64,000 bases of DNA. Origin: Tetrahymena thermophila SB210. Lineage: Eukaryota; Ciliophora; Oligohymenophorea; Hymenostomatida; Tetrahymenidae. The stretch is from the NCBI RefSeq assembly GCF_000189635.1, contig NW_002476251.1, positions 62,001 to 126,000 of the forward strand. Reading direction: 5' to 3'. The notes under the pieces were generated by a model. The model ran no database searches, was not told where the DNA came from, and was given only the letters and a program-made list of their open reading frames with translations. Below are positions 23,535-35,290 of this stretch, piece after piece (position 1 is the stretch's first letter; each line of letters begins with the position of its first letter). The position numbers and the translations under genes were made by a program.

Positions 23535-24294
23535 TCATTATTTTTATAATTTGCTGGTATTAGTGCTTTCCAAATTATTATTTATATTATTATCTGTTTA
23601 AACTGAATCAGCTTTTTAAACAGGAACTAGTTCAAATTCTTCATCATTCATGTTTTACAATAAATCATCAAGCTAACTGTGCTTTTTGTAGGCTTATTAT
23701 GAAATTTTTTCTAACTTTTTAACCAACTATTCGTCTTTAATAGTAGGATCATAAGTTCCAGTTTTATACATCATATATTCCTTTATTAAATGAGAATCCT
23801 CTATATTTTGATATTAATCAACTTCAAATTTTCTTAAAGTCATAGTATAGAACGAGTACTTAAACATGAAGAAACCCCTAGTTTGCATTTTTAAAATAAA
23901 ATTTACTATTTATTGTAACTATTAAATTAATCATTAATTACCATATTGGGAGAGCAGTTAAAACACTACCCCAAACAAACCAGTAAGCTGCGTTTTATGC
24001 TTTTCCTATTTGTAATAAAGAAATTTCAGATTTATTAATGAACATTTTATTGATATTAAATTATTTATATATAAATTAATCTTTGTTACTTGTTTTAATA
24101 TAGTTGTGAATACCGAATATAGATCCTAAAGCTAATCCCCATTTAATTGAGGTGATAGTGAAGGGAAAACGGAATACATATTTTGCTTTCAGATATTCAA
24201 ATTTCTCAGGATTATCATTTGGGTCATAATTATTATACAAATCACCTTCAGGAAATTTAGTAACTGTTTCAACTTTTTAGCGGCTATCACTCAT
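23535..24294 (-). CDS. Two-TM protein, COX20-like, 203 aa
   Basis: Three exons: 24294-24090, 24005-23942, 23877-23535 (204 codons), introns 84 and 64 nt. After a polar N-terminus come two hydrophobic segments, IKWGLALGSIFGIHNYI and AAYWFVWGSVLTALPIWGFF, separated by a short basic loop KTRKAQN, then a helical and acidic C-terminus. Two closely spaced TMs with Gly-rich first helix, basic loop and an A-x-W start to the second helix resemble COX20/FAM36A, the inner-membrane chaperone for cytochrome-oxidase subunit 2, but no decisive motif is visible. The C-terminal 100-residue extension is unlike COX20. Mitochondrial location is inference. Confidence 0.5.
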
Positions 24295-25152
24295 TGTCTT
24301 ATTATTTTATGTATGTTATTGCTAATAAATAAATTATATATATTTTTTTTTGATGCTATCTTTCTAAAATTATTTTTAACTTTTTAGTTTGCACTGTTAG
24401 TTTTAACAAATAGAGATTAAATTCTAAATAAATATTAAGGATTAATTAATTATGCTGTTAACCAAAGATATATAAATAATTTAATATCTATTTGACGCAT
24501 TTCTAGAATTCTTGTAGAAATTACTTAAACAAACAATTTTCCATAACTTTTAATTAGTTAATAAACAAACCTTTATTATTATCAATCTTCAAATCTAAAA
24601 TTCTCTTTAAAATATAAGCATAAATAACATTGATAAAAACTAATAATTAGAAATATCTTTGGTTGTGTTTTACAATAACTCCTACTTTATACTATTCATC
24701 AAATAGTAATTTTAAAGTATTTCATTAATTCTAATTATAATAATTAAAGTAATTTTATTCATTTATAAATAATTAAATGTTCTTTATTTATTATAATATC
24801 TCTCATTTAAAATAAATTTCGCTCTACAAAAGATTTGTTTGCTATTAATATTTCTTTAACACATTTAACTACTTTTTCCATTTAGCTTATTTTATTTAAA
24901 ATTTTGAAAAAAGTAAAACTCTAATATATTATAAAAATACAGTAACACTAAACAAAATTTTAATTATAATATGCTAGTTTTATTATAAAATTAGTTTTAA
25001 TTTATATACATTTTATTGCTTTTAATTATTTTTTCAATTTTAAAAATGAGATTTTTTATTTTTATTTGACAATCAATATGAACCTAAGCTACTTGCCTTT
25101 ATTTATTCATTATGTGGAATTCTAATTTATTATAAATTTCTTTCTTTTAATA
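24295..25152. other. AT-rich intergenic region
   Basis: 0.86 kb between two minus-strand genes; no coding-like frame, repeat or RNA recognised. It should include the promoter of the two-TM gene. Confidence 0.6.
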
Positions 25153-25467
25153 TCAATTTTAAGAATTATTTTAAATTACTTTTAAAGCAGCAGCCTCTTT
25201 TCTTAATTCTTTCACAACAGCAGCTAAGGCTTCAGGATTTATTCCATTTTCGCACAAACTGATAAGCACAGAAAGCTATTATCTATCTAAACCGCAATTT
25301 AATATTTAATTTATATCATATAAGACTATATTATTATTAAGTTAATTTTTATTTCAACTAATGAAAAAAAAATATCTGTAATTGAAAATACTTTCTAGAG
25401 TTTCTTTAGCTTCCTCTATATCAGCATTATTTTAGCTTATTGCGCTTGGATTATAAGAATAATTCAT
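25153..25467 (-). CDS. MZT1: MOZART1, gamma-tubulin complex recruitment protein, 82 aa
   Basis: Two exons, 25467-25392 and 25325-25153, with a 66-nt intron; exactly 82 residues, the length of the animal protein. The conserved core is obvious: [19 protein letters not shown], then [20 protein letters not shown], matching the family pattern (…ILNTGLD…[20 protein letters not shown]). Three short helices form a bundle that binds the N-termini of GCP proteins and helps recruit and activate the gamma-tubulin ring complex at microtubule organising centres. In a ciliate these include basal bodies and nuclear spindles. The splice junction falls within helix 1 and restores the family sequence, which confirms the intron. 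It is too small and split to be found without the ciliate code. Confidence 0.95.
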
Positions 25468-26181
25468 TTATCTTTAATTTACTAAAAACTAATTTTAAAA
25501 ATTTGATTTCAAATGTATAAATTGAATTAGTATTATTGCTATTATTTTTTTTATTAAATTAATGCATCCTATTTAAATTTTTTGAAAGCAAAAAATAAAA
25601 ACACACAGTATAGTTTATTAAGATAAATTTTGCGCTTAAAATCAGACAGAACCCATAAACTAAAACATAATAAAAAGTAAGTTGATATAAGATTTAATAA
25701 ATACATATTTATAAATTCAATATTGTAAAATTATATATAATTTAAAATAAAACAAAATTCAGTTTAATGATGAAAAACAGCACGTCAGTATGACTTATGA
25801 TTAAAAACAATTGTTCCTTCTGACCTTTTATTTTTTCATTTATTTATTTATTTTAAAAAGGAAGCACTTTATTTATTTAACAATTATTATTTTAAATTAA
25901 AATTATTTTAAAAATCATAAATTAACTAATTAAAATTAAAATTTTAATATTTTTATTCATTAAATATTTATAATTATCATAATTTTAATTTAATATTATC
26001 ATATAAGAAGCATATAAAAATTTAAATCTACAAAAAAAATTTGAGTTTTTTGTTAGTATTTTCAAAAAAATAATTTATAGATTAATGCTGATTAATATTT
26101 AAAATAAAAATAATTAAATTTTGTTTTTAAGTATTTTATAAAGAAAAATAAGTTAATTTTATATTTTTTAAGATCCTTCTT
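25468..26181. other. AT-rich intergenic region
   Basis: 0.71 kb upstream of MOZART1 and downstream of the first PAP2 gene, with A/T runs; nothing recognisable. Confidence 0.6.
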
Positions 26182-27773
26182 TCATTTATTGTATGATTAT
26201 ATAAATTCTTTTTCAGTAAATGAAGAATCAAAGAAAGAATTATTATCATCAAACTATAAAAAGTCACCTTCAATATCCATATTAACTTTTTTAATTGCCC
26301 ATGGAGCTACTTTAATTAAACAGAAGGAAACTAAGAATGCTTGTAATGCTGCTTTAAAGAAATAATGGAAGTAAATATTATTGAATTTTAAGAATATTGT
26401 CATTCCTACTGGAATAGCACAAACAATCGCTGTAACTATGATTCTTGCTATCTTTTGTTTTATATATAAAAAATATAAATATCAATAAAGTTTTTTAAGG
26501 TTTTTTTTACCTTTTTGGTAATAGAGAGATTCTTAAAATTTTCATTCCATCTTTCTGGTTTGTAAGATCCTTTGGTGAATAAAGTTGTAATTATAACGCC
26601 AAAACAAACAGCTAAAGTAACCGAATCCATCATACATTTGTCTGCTAAGAAAGTGAAATTATCTGGATTGAATTTTGCAACACAATATGTCTTTGACTTA
26701 ATATTATTTGCATATTTTTCTCTATCTTCTAGCTTTATAGACTTATTGACAACATTATAAATAACTATATTTATTGTAATTAAAATCGCATAGAGTAATA
26801 GGCTGCTTATAGCATATTTATAGAAATGACTCATGTTTGTAAATCCTTTATGAGCAGCAGTTAATAAAACGTTCTCTAATTATTTTTCTAATACTAATCT
26901 GTAGAGAATAATGCAAATTGTTCCATAAGTCCATCCAAGTATAACTTGACTGAAACTATGAGCTCCTAAGATAACGCGACTAAATCCAATCAAAAAGATC
27001 CAAATGAGATATAAAACAAATGCTAAGCTATTTCCAAGAAATTTATCTTCCTAAACTTACTGATTGAGGATGGTGTCGCTTTAAGGATTTTACCTTTTTA
27101 AATATTTTTCATAATTAGTTAAATGTAAAAAAAATACATTTTGAGAAAGAAAAGACTTATATATTTTAAATCTCTTTTACATCATAATAACTGCTACCAA
27201 AAAACAAATAAGTTTAAACATAATATTTTACTTGTCGATAATAACTACTTCAACTAACTCTACATGGCCTGAGCTTCTCTTTCCAGAAACAAAATTGATA
27301 GAATTAGTAAAATCAAAGAATTTTCTGTTTAGAAAAGAGTCAATAAGTATAAAATACATAACTGAGGTAACCATTGCATGGCCAGATGGTTTACCAAATT
27401 CAGTATCGCATCCTATTCCTTATAAATCAGGGTAGACAAAGTAAGGGCGTGGTTCATGATAGATCAATTTTAGCAAGGAAAGAATATAAGAAGAAAAAAG
27501 TGTATAAATAAGAACTTTTAATGCTTATATTTTATTTGGGAACAAGAAAAAGCCACCTGCTATAAATATTCCTACTATATGAGCATATCCAAATTAAGTA
27601 ATTATTCTAAAAACCATAAATCTTGGTGCAGAAATATTTTAAACTCCACCTTAAAGGTATTTAGCTACATGATGGTTAGCTTCGAATAAAGTGTGTGCAA
27701 TTATAGCATCTATAACTATCCATACTGCACAAATAACTAAAATGATATATTCTGCTTTGAATTATAAACCCAT
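26182..27773 (-). CDS. PAP2-superfamily membrane phosphatase, paralogue 1, 464 aa
   Basis: Exons 27773-27232, 27093-26511, 26451-26182 (465 codons), introns 138 and 59 nt. The three PAP2 signatures are present: KLIYHEPRP (K-x6-RP) near residue 117, PSGHAMVTS (catalytic His) near 142, and SRVILGAHSFSQVILGW in exon 2 (Ser-Arg and nucleophile His). The Asp usual at H+4 is Gln, as in glucose-6-phosphatases (HFPHQ). About eight to nine TM helices span the protein, with a hydrophilic insert carrying Cys residues late in exon 2. It likely dephosphorylates a phosphorylated lipid or sugar on the lumenal side of an internal membrane; substrate not determinable. First of three same-strand paralogues with shared intron positions. 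Confidence 0.85.
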
Positions 27774-28848
27774 GCTATTAACTACTTGCTTAATATATTA
27801 ATTCAACTTTTATTTATTTGCTTATCTATAAATCAAATTAAACAAAATTTGTTCAATAATTTAAAGTGAGATCTATTTTTATTATATCAATTAAATATCT
27901 TGCATATTAAAGTGCGAAAATATGTAAATAATAGATAAATGTTAACTAACTTATCAATTTTTAAAAATCAAATTATCTATTTCAATTCCGTCAGATATTT
28001 TAATCATAGACTTCTATCAAATAAAATTAAAGATATTCACTCATCTATCGAATTTAATAATTCATTCATTCATGATTCTTTTTTTATTAGAAAACCCAAA
28101 TTTATTCTTTTAAATCAAATTGCATTTTATTTATCTTGTTTGCTTGATTAGAAGTTACTTATTTTATCATATAATTAAATGCTTATCTATTTTTGAGGGT
28201 TCATATATTTTCTTATAATTTTTGATAATAGTTTATCCAAAACAATTTTTTTCTAGATTGTATTTTTTTCAAATCAAACATAATTCAAACAAAATTAATG
28301 CAATTTCACCTTCATCTTTTATTTATTTTTCAATTAAAATATATGAATCTACTAAGGAATTAAATAGAGAAAATAATTTTAAAATATATATTATTATATT
28401 TAATACACTAAATCCTTTAACGATACCATAAACTATCTTTTTTAATTACTCTATTATAAATTATTTTTTATTGATTATTACAATTTTCTAGCAATAAGCA
28501 ATCTAGTTAAATAAAACTTTGTTAATTTATATATTTTTTATATTTACCATTTAATCTTATTTATTTAGCGATAAAATATCATTTATATTTGACAAAAATA
28601 AAAAATTTTAAAAGTTTTAAAAATAAAAAAATAAAAATAATTTTGTAAATGAGAATTATTTATTACTAAATACAGATAATATAATTTTATATTTTTAGAT
28701 ATTAAAATAAAAATTAGATTTATGTCTATCTAGTATTTAGCAAAATATTAATTTCAAAAGCAAAATAAAGTAATACCAATTAAAACCAATAATATAAAAA
28801 TGAATATTAAACGAAATTTATAAATAAAATCTAATTATAATTAAAGAT
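27774..28848. other. Intergenic region with possible decayed coding sequence
   Basis: 1.07 kb between the first PAP2 gene and the 321-aa orphan. Short forward frames at 27939-28151 and 28222-28431 have no coding character. On the minus strand a coding-like but TGA-interrupted stretch is listed separately. Confidence 0.5.
27930..28440 (-). pseudogene. Possible decayed gene fragment
   Basis: Reading the minus strand, protein-like blocks occur in successive frames: IKDEGEIALILFELCLI then TGA then KKYNLEKNCFGQTIIKNYKK, and lower down NELLNSIDE, ISLILFDRSL and LKYLTELKQII, each separated by TGA. The blocks share the codon style of local genes, but no intron arrangement with GT..AG removes the stops. 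Either a pseudogene or chance; no parent gene in the window was identified. Confidence 0.25.
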
Positions 28849-29867
28849 TCAAAAAATTTGCACTCTTTAATGATAAAATGTGTCCATTGATAAGATATAA
28901 ACTCCTCTTAGTAGCATATGGTATCCAAAAAGTCTAGGATTATTAATAAATTAATTTCCAGAAGCTATTGCTTACTACTCATATTTTGAAAAGATTTTAT
29001 ATCTGATAATATCTCCTGTTAAGCGAATTACAAACAAAGGTAGAAAATCTTTAGCTATTCTAGATCCTAATTCTTCTAATGGTAGTTTATCGTAAATACC
29101 ACAAAAAAGGTAATAAGGCAAAAATGAGAAGGGAGATAAAAACATCTTTTTGTTAGATGAATAGCCTTTTGTTTTAAAATGGTTATTTAGCTTAGCATGA
29201 AAAATTGATCCTAGATTAGTTGCTAAAAATCCATAAATAAAGTTCTTTAAAATGGTGCTAGAATTTTGAGATTCTTAAAGCTATTCTTACAAAACTTTAA
29301 GCTACTCATGTTAATCTAGTTTTTCAAGCAATTTTTCTTTAGAAAATTCTACATTTTTAAGTTTATCATTTGTTTATTACTCATATTTTTTAAGACTTTC
29401 ATAGTGCTTTCCTTCTCCAAATATTTGTTTACTTATAAAATCTATTCCTCCATATCCTAAACCTCCAATAATAAATCTATAAAATGAGACAGATTAATTT
29501 AGCTTGACTTTCTGTTAACTCATAGAAGCAGGAGGTTTTTAAAATTAAGGATGACTATTTGGATTCATTTAAATATTACTTTCAAATATAGGGTATCTAA
29601 AAGATAATTGATTTTAAAATCTTTAAAGTTGCAGAGATAGTATTAATACCTATTAAAACTGTAAGAAATTCTTAGACTATTCTTTATCAATCTTTTATTT
29701 TAATAGAACAAAGTCTGAATTTATATTTAATAAATAATCAGATATCTAAATAAACCAAGAATCTATATTTCATTTATAATATGATTAAAATAAAAAGCTT
29801 AAGTTTTTAAAAAACATTTCATTTATTTTAATTTCAAATTTAAAAAGGCTTAGAAATATTCGGCCAT
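28849..29867 (-). CDS. Orphan protein with hydrophobic segments, 321 aa
   Basis: Two exons, 29867-29816 and 29762-28849 (322 codons), separated by a 53-nt intron with an unusual GTTTTT donor; without it the frame has no upstream ATG before residue 91. The N-terminal 110 residues are Gln/Leu-rich. Then come a Gly-rich hydrophobic stretch FYRFIIGGLGYGGIDFI, a coiled-coil segment rich in Glu/Lys/Gln, a second hydrophobic stretch LKNFIYGFLATNLGSIF, and a C-terminal half with LSPFSFLPYYLF and FLPLFVIRLTGDIIRY. Two to four membrane contacts are possible, and the pattern would suit a mitochondrial or peroxisomal membrane protein, but I do not recognise the family. It splits PAP2 paralogue 1 from 2. 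An alternative start is ATG 29550 in exon 2. Confidence 0.6.
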
Positions 29868-30407
29868 TTTATAAATTATTAAAGAAAATTAATATTTAAC
29901 TGATCAAGACTAAGATTGATATGTTAATCTATAATTAAATAACAATAAAATTTTATTTTAACTGTTCAAAATACTGGATAAAATTAATATTTATTAGTAT
30001 TCTGTTCTTTCCATTATAATTTATAAGAAATAAAATTAAAAATACTAATAATAACCTTATTTAATCCAATAATAAGAACTCAAAAATATATAGATACATG
30101 TTTGAATTTAATCTAAAATTATACTGTAAATCAAAAAATCACAGAAACAATTTTTTCTTTGCAATTTTACATTAAAGTTAAACTGTGCTATTATTTTAGA
30201 ATTTAATAATTTAGCATAAATTTAATATAAAAAGCAAGAGAATTTATTATTTCAGTATCTATTATTTAATATTTTATCAGAATTATTTTTTGTGTTTTTT
30301 TTTAGATTAAAATCATTAGTAGTCAATTAATTGAAAATAAGCTATTTCAATATATATTTCAAATTACAATATATATCATTAATTGATTCCAAAATTATTA
30401 TTATCAA
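29868..30407. other. AT-rich intergenic region
   Basis: 0.54 kb between the orphan and PAP2 paralogue 2; no gene or repeat recognised. Confidence 0.6.
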
Positions 30408-31920
30408 TCAGTTTGAATTAGGTAAGAGTTTTAGCAAATCACCATCGATTTCTAGTTTTGTTATCTTAAATGCAAAAGGTTGTAATCTAATAAGAAATAA
30501 TCCTACGAACAAATATTTCAAGTTACTTCTGAAAAGGAAATATAGATATTAATTATCAATTTTATAAAGGGAGAATAAAATATAAGGAATAGCAACTAAG
30601 ACCAAAGTTATAATTACTCTTATAATCTGATTTAAATAAATAATTTTTTAATTCAATAAAAAATTTTTAAAAATTATTTACTTTTTTAGAAAGCTTTAGA
30701 TTTTTGTAGCTTTAGTTCCATAATTCTGGTTAGTATGTTCCCTTTAGAGAAATGCAGCTAACATACACTCCATAAATTAAAGAAAGTACAGCACAGTCTA
30801 AAATACATTCTCCAGCTAAAAATGTATGGGCATCAAAAGAGTCTTAACAATATGAGTGACTCATAAAGTTAGCTTTGTATTCATTTTTTTAGTTTTAAGT
30901 AAGCTAATTATCAGCTATATAATAAAAGATCATTGCCAAAGCAATCGAAATAATATAAATGACTGTGATAAAAAATAAATATTTAAGTTTTTATTTGTCA
31001 TTATTAAATTTTTTTTCAATAACTACTTAGAGGCTGTTCTCAATAAATATTTCCAATTTTAATCTATAAAATAAAATATATAATAAACTATAAGCCCATC
31101 CAAGTAAAACTTAGTTAAAAGAGTGTACACCTAAAATAACTCTTGCAAATCCTACAAGGAAAATTAAAATCAGATATATTGGAAAGTATATAAAGCTGTT
31201 TAGAAATCTTTCTTAATATACAATTTTCTTGCTTCCTAAACTCTGGCCTTACAATTGTGGAGAATTATTGCTAATTTATAATGATAATTTATCTTAATAT
31301 ATTCTTGACGATAAAAATTAATTAAAAGTAAAAATTTGTAATAATTATATTTTTGTTTGGTCGATAATAAGAAATATTTACGAATCTTGTGGTATCATCT
31401 CAATATCAACAACTTTAGTTTCTTTATATATTTATTAATCATCTATTTAGGCATTAGTAGGGTTGATTATTTTTTTATTAACAAACGAATCAAACATCAA
31501 ATAAAATAAAACAGATGTTATGAAAGCATGGCCTGATGGTTTACCAAATTCAGGATCACATCCTATACCCTGCAAATCAGGGTAAACAAAATAGGGACGT
31601 GGATCTTTATACCATAACTTGAGAAGACATATTAAATAGACTGTAATCATAGTTCCTATTAAGATTTTAAGAGCCTAAATCTTGTTTGCAAAAAATATAA
31701 ATCCGAATAAAACAAAGATAGCGATTAGCTCTTCCTGTCCTAGATAAGAAATAATTGTAAATATTTTATATTTTGGAAGAGAAGGATCAGAATCTCCATT
31801 TTGCATCGAATAAGCAAATGAGTAATTCCACTTAAAAAATTATTCACCATAAATAGCATCTAATATAATCCAAACTATACTGCAGATCGCAAGGGCATAT
31901 TATAATACTTTAAATTTCAT
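30408..31920 (-). CDS. PAP2-superfamily membrane phosphatase, paralogue 2, 459 aa
   Basis: Exons 31920-31382, 31303-30682, 30626-30408 (460 codons), introns 78 and 55 nt at the same relative places as in the flanking paralogues. Signatures: KLWYKDPRPYFVYP, GCDPEFGKPSGHAF, and ARVILGVHSFNQVLLGW. The third motif has Ala where PAP2 enzymes have Ser (S-R becomes A-R), and Gln replaces the Asp at H+4; Arg and the nucleophile His are kept. Eight to nine TM helices. The stretch SYCQDSFDAHTFLAGECILD corresponds to the Cys-bearing segment of paralogue 1. The Ser loss may lower or alter activity. Same membrane phosphatase role inferred. Confidence 0.85.
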
Positions 31921-32800
31921 TGACTATTATTGGTTTTCAAAAAAATCAGGATTCTAAAATTAAATGAATTTGTTTTGTTGATTATTAAATTAATTGTTTA
32001 AACTTTTACCCATTTTTAAAGTAAATTATTAAATTAATTTGCCCAAGAGTTAATAAAATTTTATATTAACGTAAATACAAGTTATAAGTTATGAGTCAGA
32101 AAATGTTATTAAAAAAGATACTTTTTAATTTTTTAAAAATTAAGTGTAATAGAATAAAGAATCCAAAATAAAGTATTAAAAATAATGTTTATCAATTATT
32201 AAATTAATATTTTAAACTTTTAACCATTTTTAAATGAAACATTATATTAATCTGAATATTCAATTATTCTGTAAATTTGTAAATGAAATTTTATGTTGAC
32301 TTACATATTAATTAATTAGTTATAAGTTATGAGTTAGAAAATGCTAACTAGATACGTTTGAAAGATATTTTAAATTAAATGTAATAGAATAAAGCAAAGC
32401 ATACAAACGTAGTAGTTAAATTATTCTATAACTAACTTCGAACTTCGTTTTAAATTTGCTTAGATAATGATGTTATATTAATAAAAGAGATTTAAAGATT
32501 AAATATATTCAAAATAAATATTCTTTTAAAATAAAGAGTTATAAATTATTTTTGATTTCAGGATTTTTTAATTTTGAATGAAATAATTCGTTAGTATGTT
32601 TTACTTTGAGATATTTTTTTTAGAATTTATAAATTTCTTAAATTCAACAGAAGTATTTTAATTATAATATTAATTATAGAAATAGAATAATATTTATTAA
32701 AACCTTTTAATCATTAAAGATATATACACTCAGAATATTCATAACTAATTAATAATTATTATATACATTTTTAATATTTATATTTTATATTATGAATATT
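31921..32800. other. Intergenic region holding a direct repeat
   Basis: 0.88 kb between PAP2 paralogues 2 and 3, AT-rich, with the imperfect duplication listed separately. No gene seen. Confidence 0.6.
31979..32400. repeat. Imperfect direct repeat, two copies of about 200 bp
   Basis: Copy A (about 31979-32163) and copy B (about 32193-32400) share ATTATTAAATTAAT..TTTAAACTTTTA(A)CCCATTTTTAAA at the start, AGTTATAAGTTATGAGT(C/T)AGAAAATG in the middle and TGTAATAGAATAAAG at the end. They lie upstream of paralogue 2's start and downstream of paralogue 3, possibly a by-product of the gene duplication. Confidence 0.6.
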
Positions 32801-34393
32801 TCAATTTTTTTCTTTAATTCCTTGAAAAGAAACTAAGGAAAAATGCAGCAAATCATATTTTGGTAGGGTTTTCAGATAATCTCCATCAATCTCAAGATGC
32901 AAAATATTAAATAAATAAGGTTACAATTTGATTATAAATAAAGGTATAAAGAAGTTTTTTAAGTTGTCTCTAAAGAATAAATCAAGATATAAGTTTCCAA
33001 TTTAATAGTATCTAAAGCAATAATAAGGAATTCCAAAAAGAAGTAATGTTAATATTATTCTAAAAACCTAAATACATTTATTTATTTTTAATTTTTTGTT
33101 AATTGCATAAACTGAATTTATTTCATAAATTTAAAATAAGCTTACTTTTTTAAAAAATCTGAGAGGTTTGTATGATTAAGTCCAGAGTTCAGGCTTGTAT
33201 CTTCCTTAAGTCAATAGTGCATTAATAATCAGACTGTAAGAGAATGTTATACAAGATAAATCCAATAGGCATCCATTAGTTAAAAATCTATATCCTTCAA
33301 AAGATTTCGTGCAATTAGGATTCTTTAATAAGTTTTATTTGTACTTATTTCTGTCATAATCAGATATTGAGGCATTTATAAAATAGTATGATAAAATTCC
33401 TATTAAAAGTAAAGTTATGTAGATTAAGCTTATTTTCAAAAAGTAAATTATCAATTCTTATTTTTTAAAAAAAATTTTATATGTGACATCATTCAGAATA
33501 TTATCTAAAATTATTTCAAGTTTCCATCTGTAGAGTATAAGAAATATTGTAGCGTAAACCCAAGCAATAATAACTTAACCAAAGGAATGAGCACCTAGCA
33601 TTATTCTGCTAAATCCTATTAAAAAGACAACTATCAAATAAATAGGCAGATATATAAAACTATTTATAAATCTTTCTTTTCCTATATCATTATTCTGTTA
33701 CTCATTGCCTACAATTAGAGTGCAATTTCCATCGTTAATAGTTTATCTAAAATTTTATAAATGAATTTAAAAAAAAATATTTTTTACTATAAAATTAATT
33801 TAAATTTACTTAATGTTTTTTTCTTCATCAATAATTTGTTATGAATTTTAAGGATTATTACTATTTAGTTTTTATTGATAGAGTTTAGGTAAATTCATGA
33901 TTTCTTATGATTTTTCTGATTGTTTAGAAACAATAAAAAATTTTCTGTTAATAAGTGAATCAAAAACTAGATAGTAAAAAACTGTAGATCCTAATGTGTG
34001 TCCTGAAGGCTTAGCAAATTCTTGTTCGCAGCCAATACTTATCAAATCAGTATAAATAAAGTAAGGACGAGGTTCATGATACCATATTTTTAATAAGCTC
34101 ATAATAAAACTAGACATGTATAAAGTTATTAAAAATTTTAAAGATTAAATTTTATTAGGGAAAAATATATATCCAAGTAGAGGAATTAACAGCGTGATTT
34201 CTCCTTCACCAATAAAAGACATTATATTAAAAAATACATATTTTGGAAGCTAAGGATTAGATTATCCTTGTTGAAGAGAATAAGTAAAAGTGTAATTCCA
34301 TCTAAATAGATCATCTTTGAGTATTGCATCAATAATAATCCAAATTAAGCAGAGAGAAAATAAAATAATCCCAAAAAGCTTTTCTTTATTCAT
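32801..34393 (-). CDS. PAP2-superfamily membrane phosphatase, paralogue 3, 483 aa
   Basis: Exons 34393-33810, 33746-33146, 33067-32801 (484 codons), introns 63 and 78 nt. Signatures: KIWYHEPRPYFIYT, GCEQEFAKPSGHTLGS and SRIMLGAHSFGQVIIAW. The Ser-Arg pair and both His are intact; H+4 is Gln as in the other two copies. Eight to nine TM helices, with a Cys-bearing hydrophilic segment NPNCTKSFEGYRFLTNGCLL aligned with the others. A slightly longer polar loop after motif 2 (exon 1 end) and a longer C-terminus distinguish it. Closest in organisation to paralogue 2 (same YNSF/YTFT N-terminal region and LPKY element), indicating that copies 2 and 3 diverged last; substrate unknown. Confidence 0.85.
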
Positions 34394-35290
34394 CAATAGT
34401 TTATTTTAAATATTTATATTATTTAAAATCTCCAAAAAGAAATAAAAACTTCATAATTTATAAAAATAAATTTATTTTGCATAATATAGAATATAACAAA
34501 AAAAAACCACGTGTAGGCACTATTATAAAGTCTATACATAAATAATTGCTAATTAGCAAATTACTGATTAAGTTGACTGTTTAATTTTGATAATTTAAAA
34601 TTTAAAAGTCAAATTTAGGATTCCCATTTATGAAACACGTTTTTAAGAAGTAAAGAATGTTTAATAAAACTTAATTTTTTAACCTAATTATTTAATTTCA
34701 TAGTAAAAACATCTAAGTAAGTAATTTAAAGTAATAAATATTAATTGAAATTAAATATTTTTAATTTGATGTAAATTTAACTTTATAAAAACAGTTTTAA
34801 TCTAAAACTAAATTAAAAATACAAATAAATTAGAAAAATTTTTCCAGAAAAAATTGACTTTTGTTGATTTAAATTATTTTTTGTTAAAAATTTAATAATA
34901 TTTTGAAAAATTCACTCAATTTTTTAGTTTAATTAATTTTTTGCTGAAACATAGTTTTTAATAAAAAGTAGATTTTTGCTACACTATTAATTAAGCAACA
35001 CAATTTAATAAATTATCGATACATATTTATTTATTACTAATTTTTGTAAAAATTCAATGAACTAGCATGAAGTTAAATAAAATTGAGAAAAAATATTACT
35101 AGAATTTAGTTTTTATTTATCTGAAAATTTAACTTATTTCAGAGCACAAAAAGATTGTTTGTTTAATATTTTATATTTTAAATTATTTTGAATATTGGTA
35201 TAATTTACAGAATATAAAATACTAAGATTATACATTTTTAATAGTATATTCTAATAAACTTGAAATGGGTAAGGTAAATTGAGTGAGCCA
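34394..35290. other. AT-rich intergenic region
   Basis: 0.9 kb upstream of PAP2 paralogue 3 and downstream of the nine-exon gene; no features recognised. Confidence 0.6.

Noticed and set aside
26572-26760. Forward frames at 26572-26760 and 27232-27435
   Set aside because: Both are antisense to PAP2 paralogue 1, which has catalytic motifs and a full splice model.
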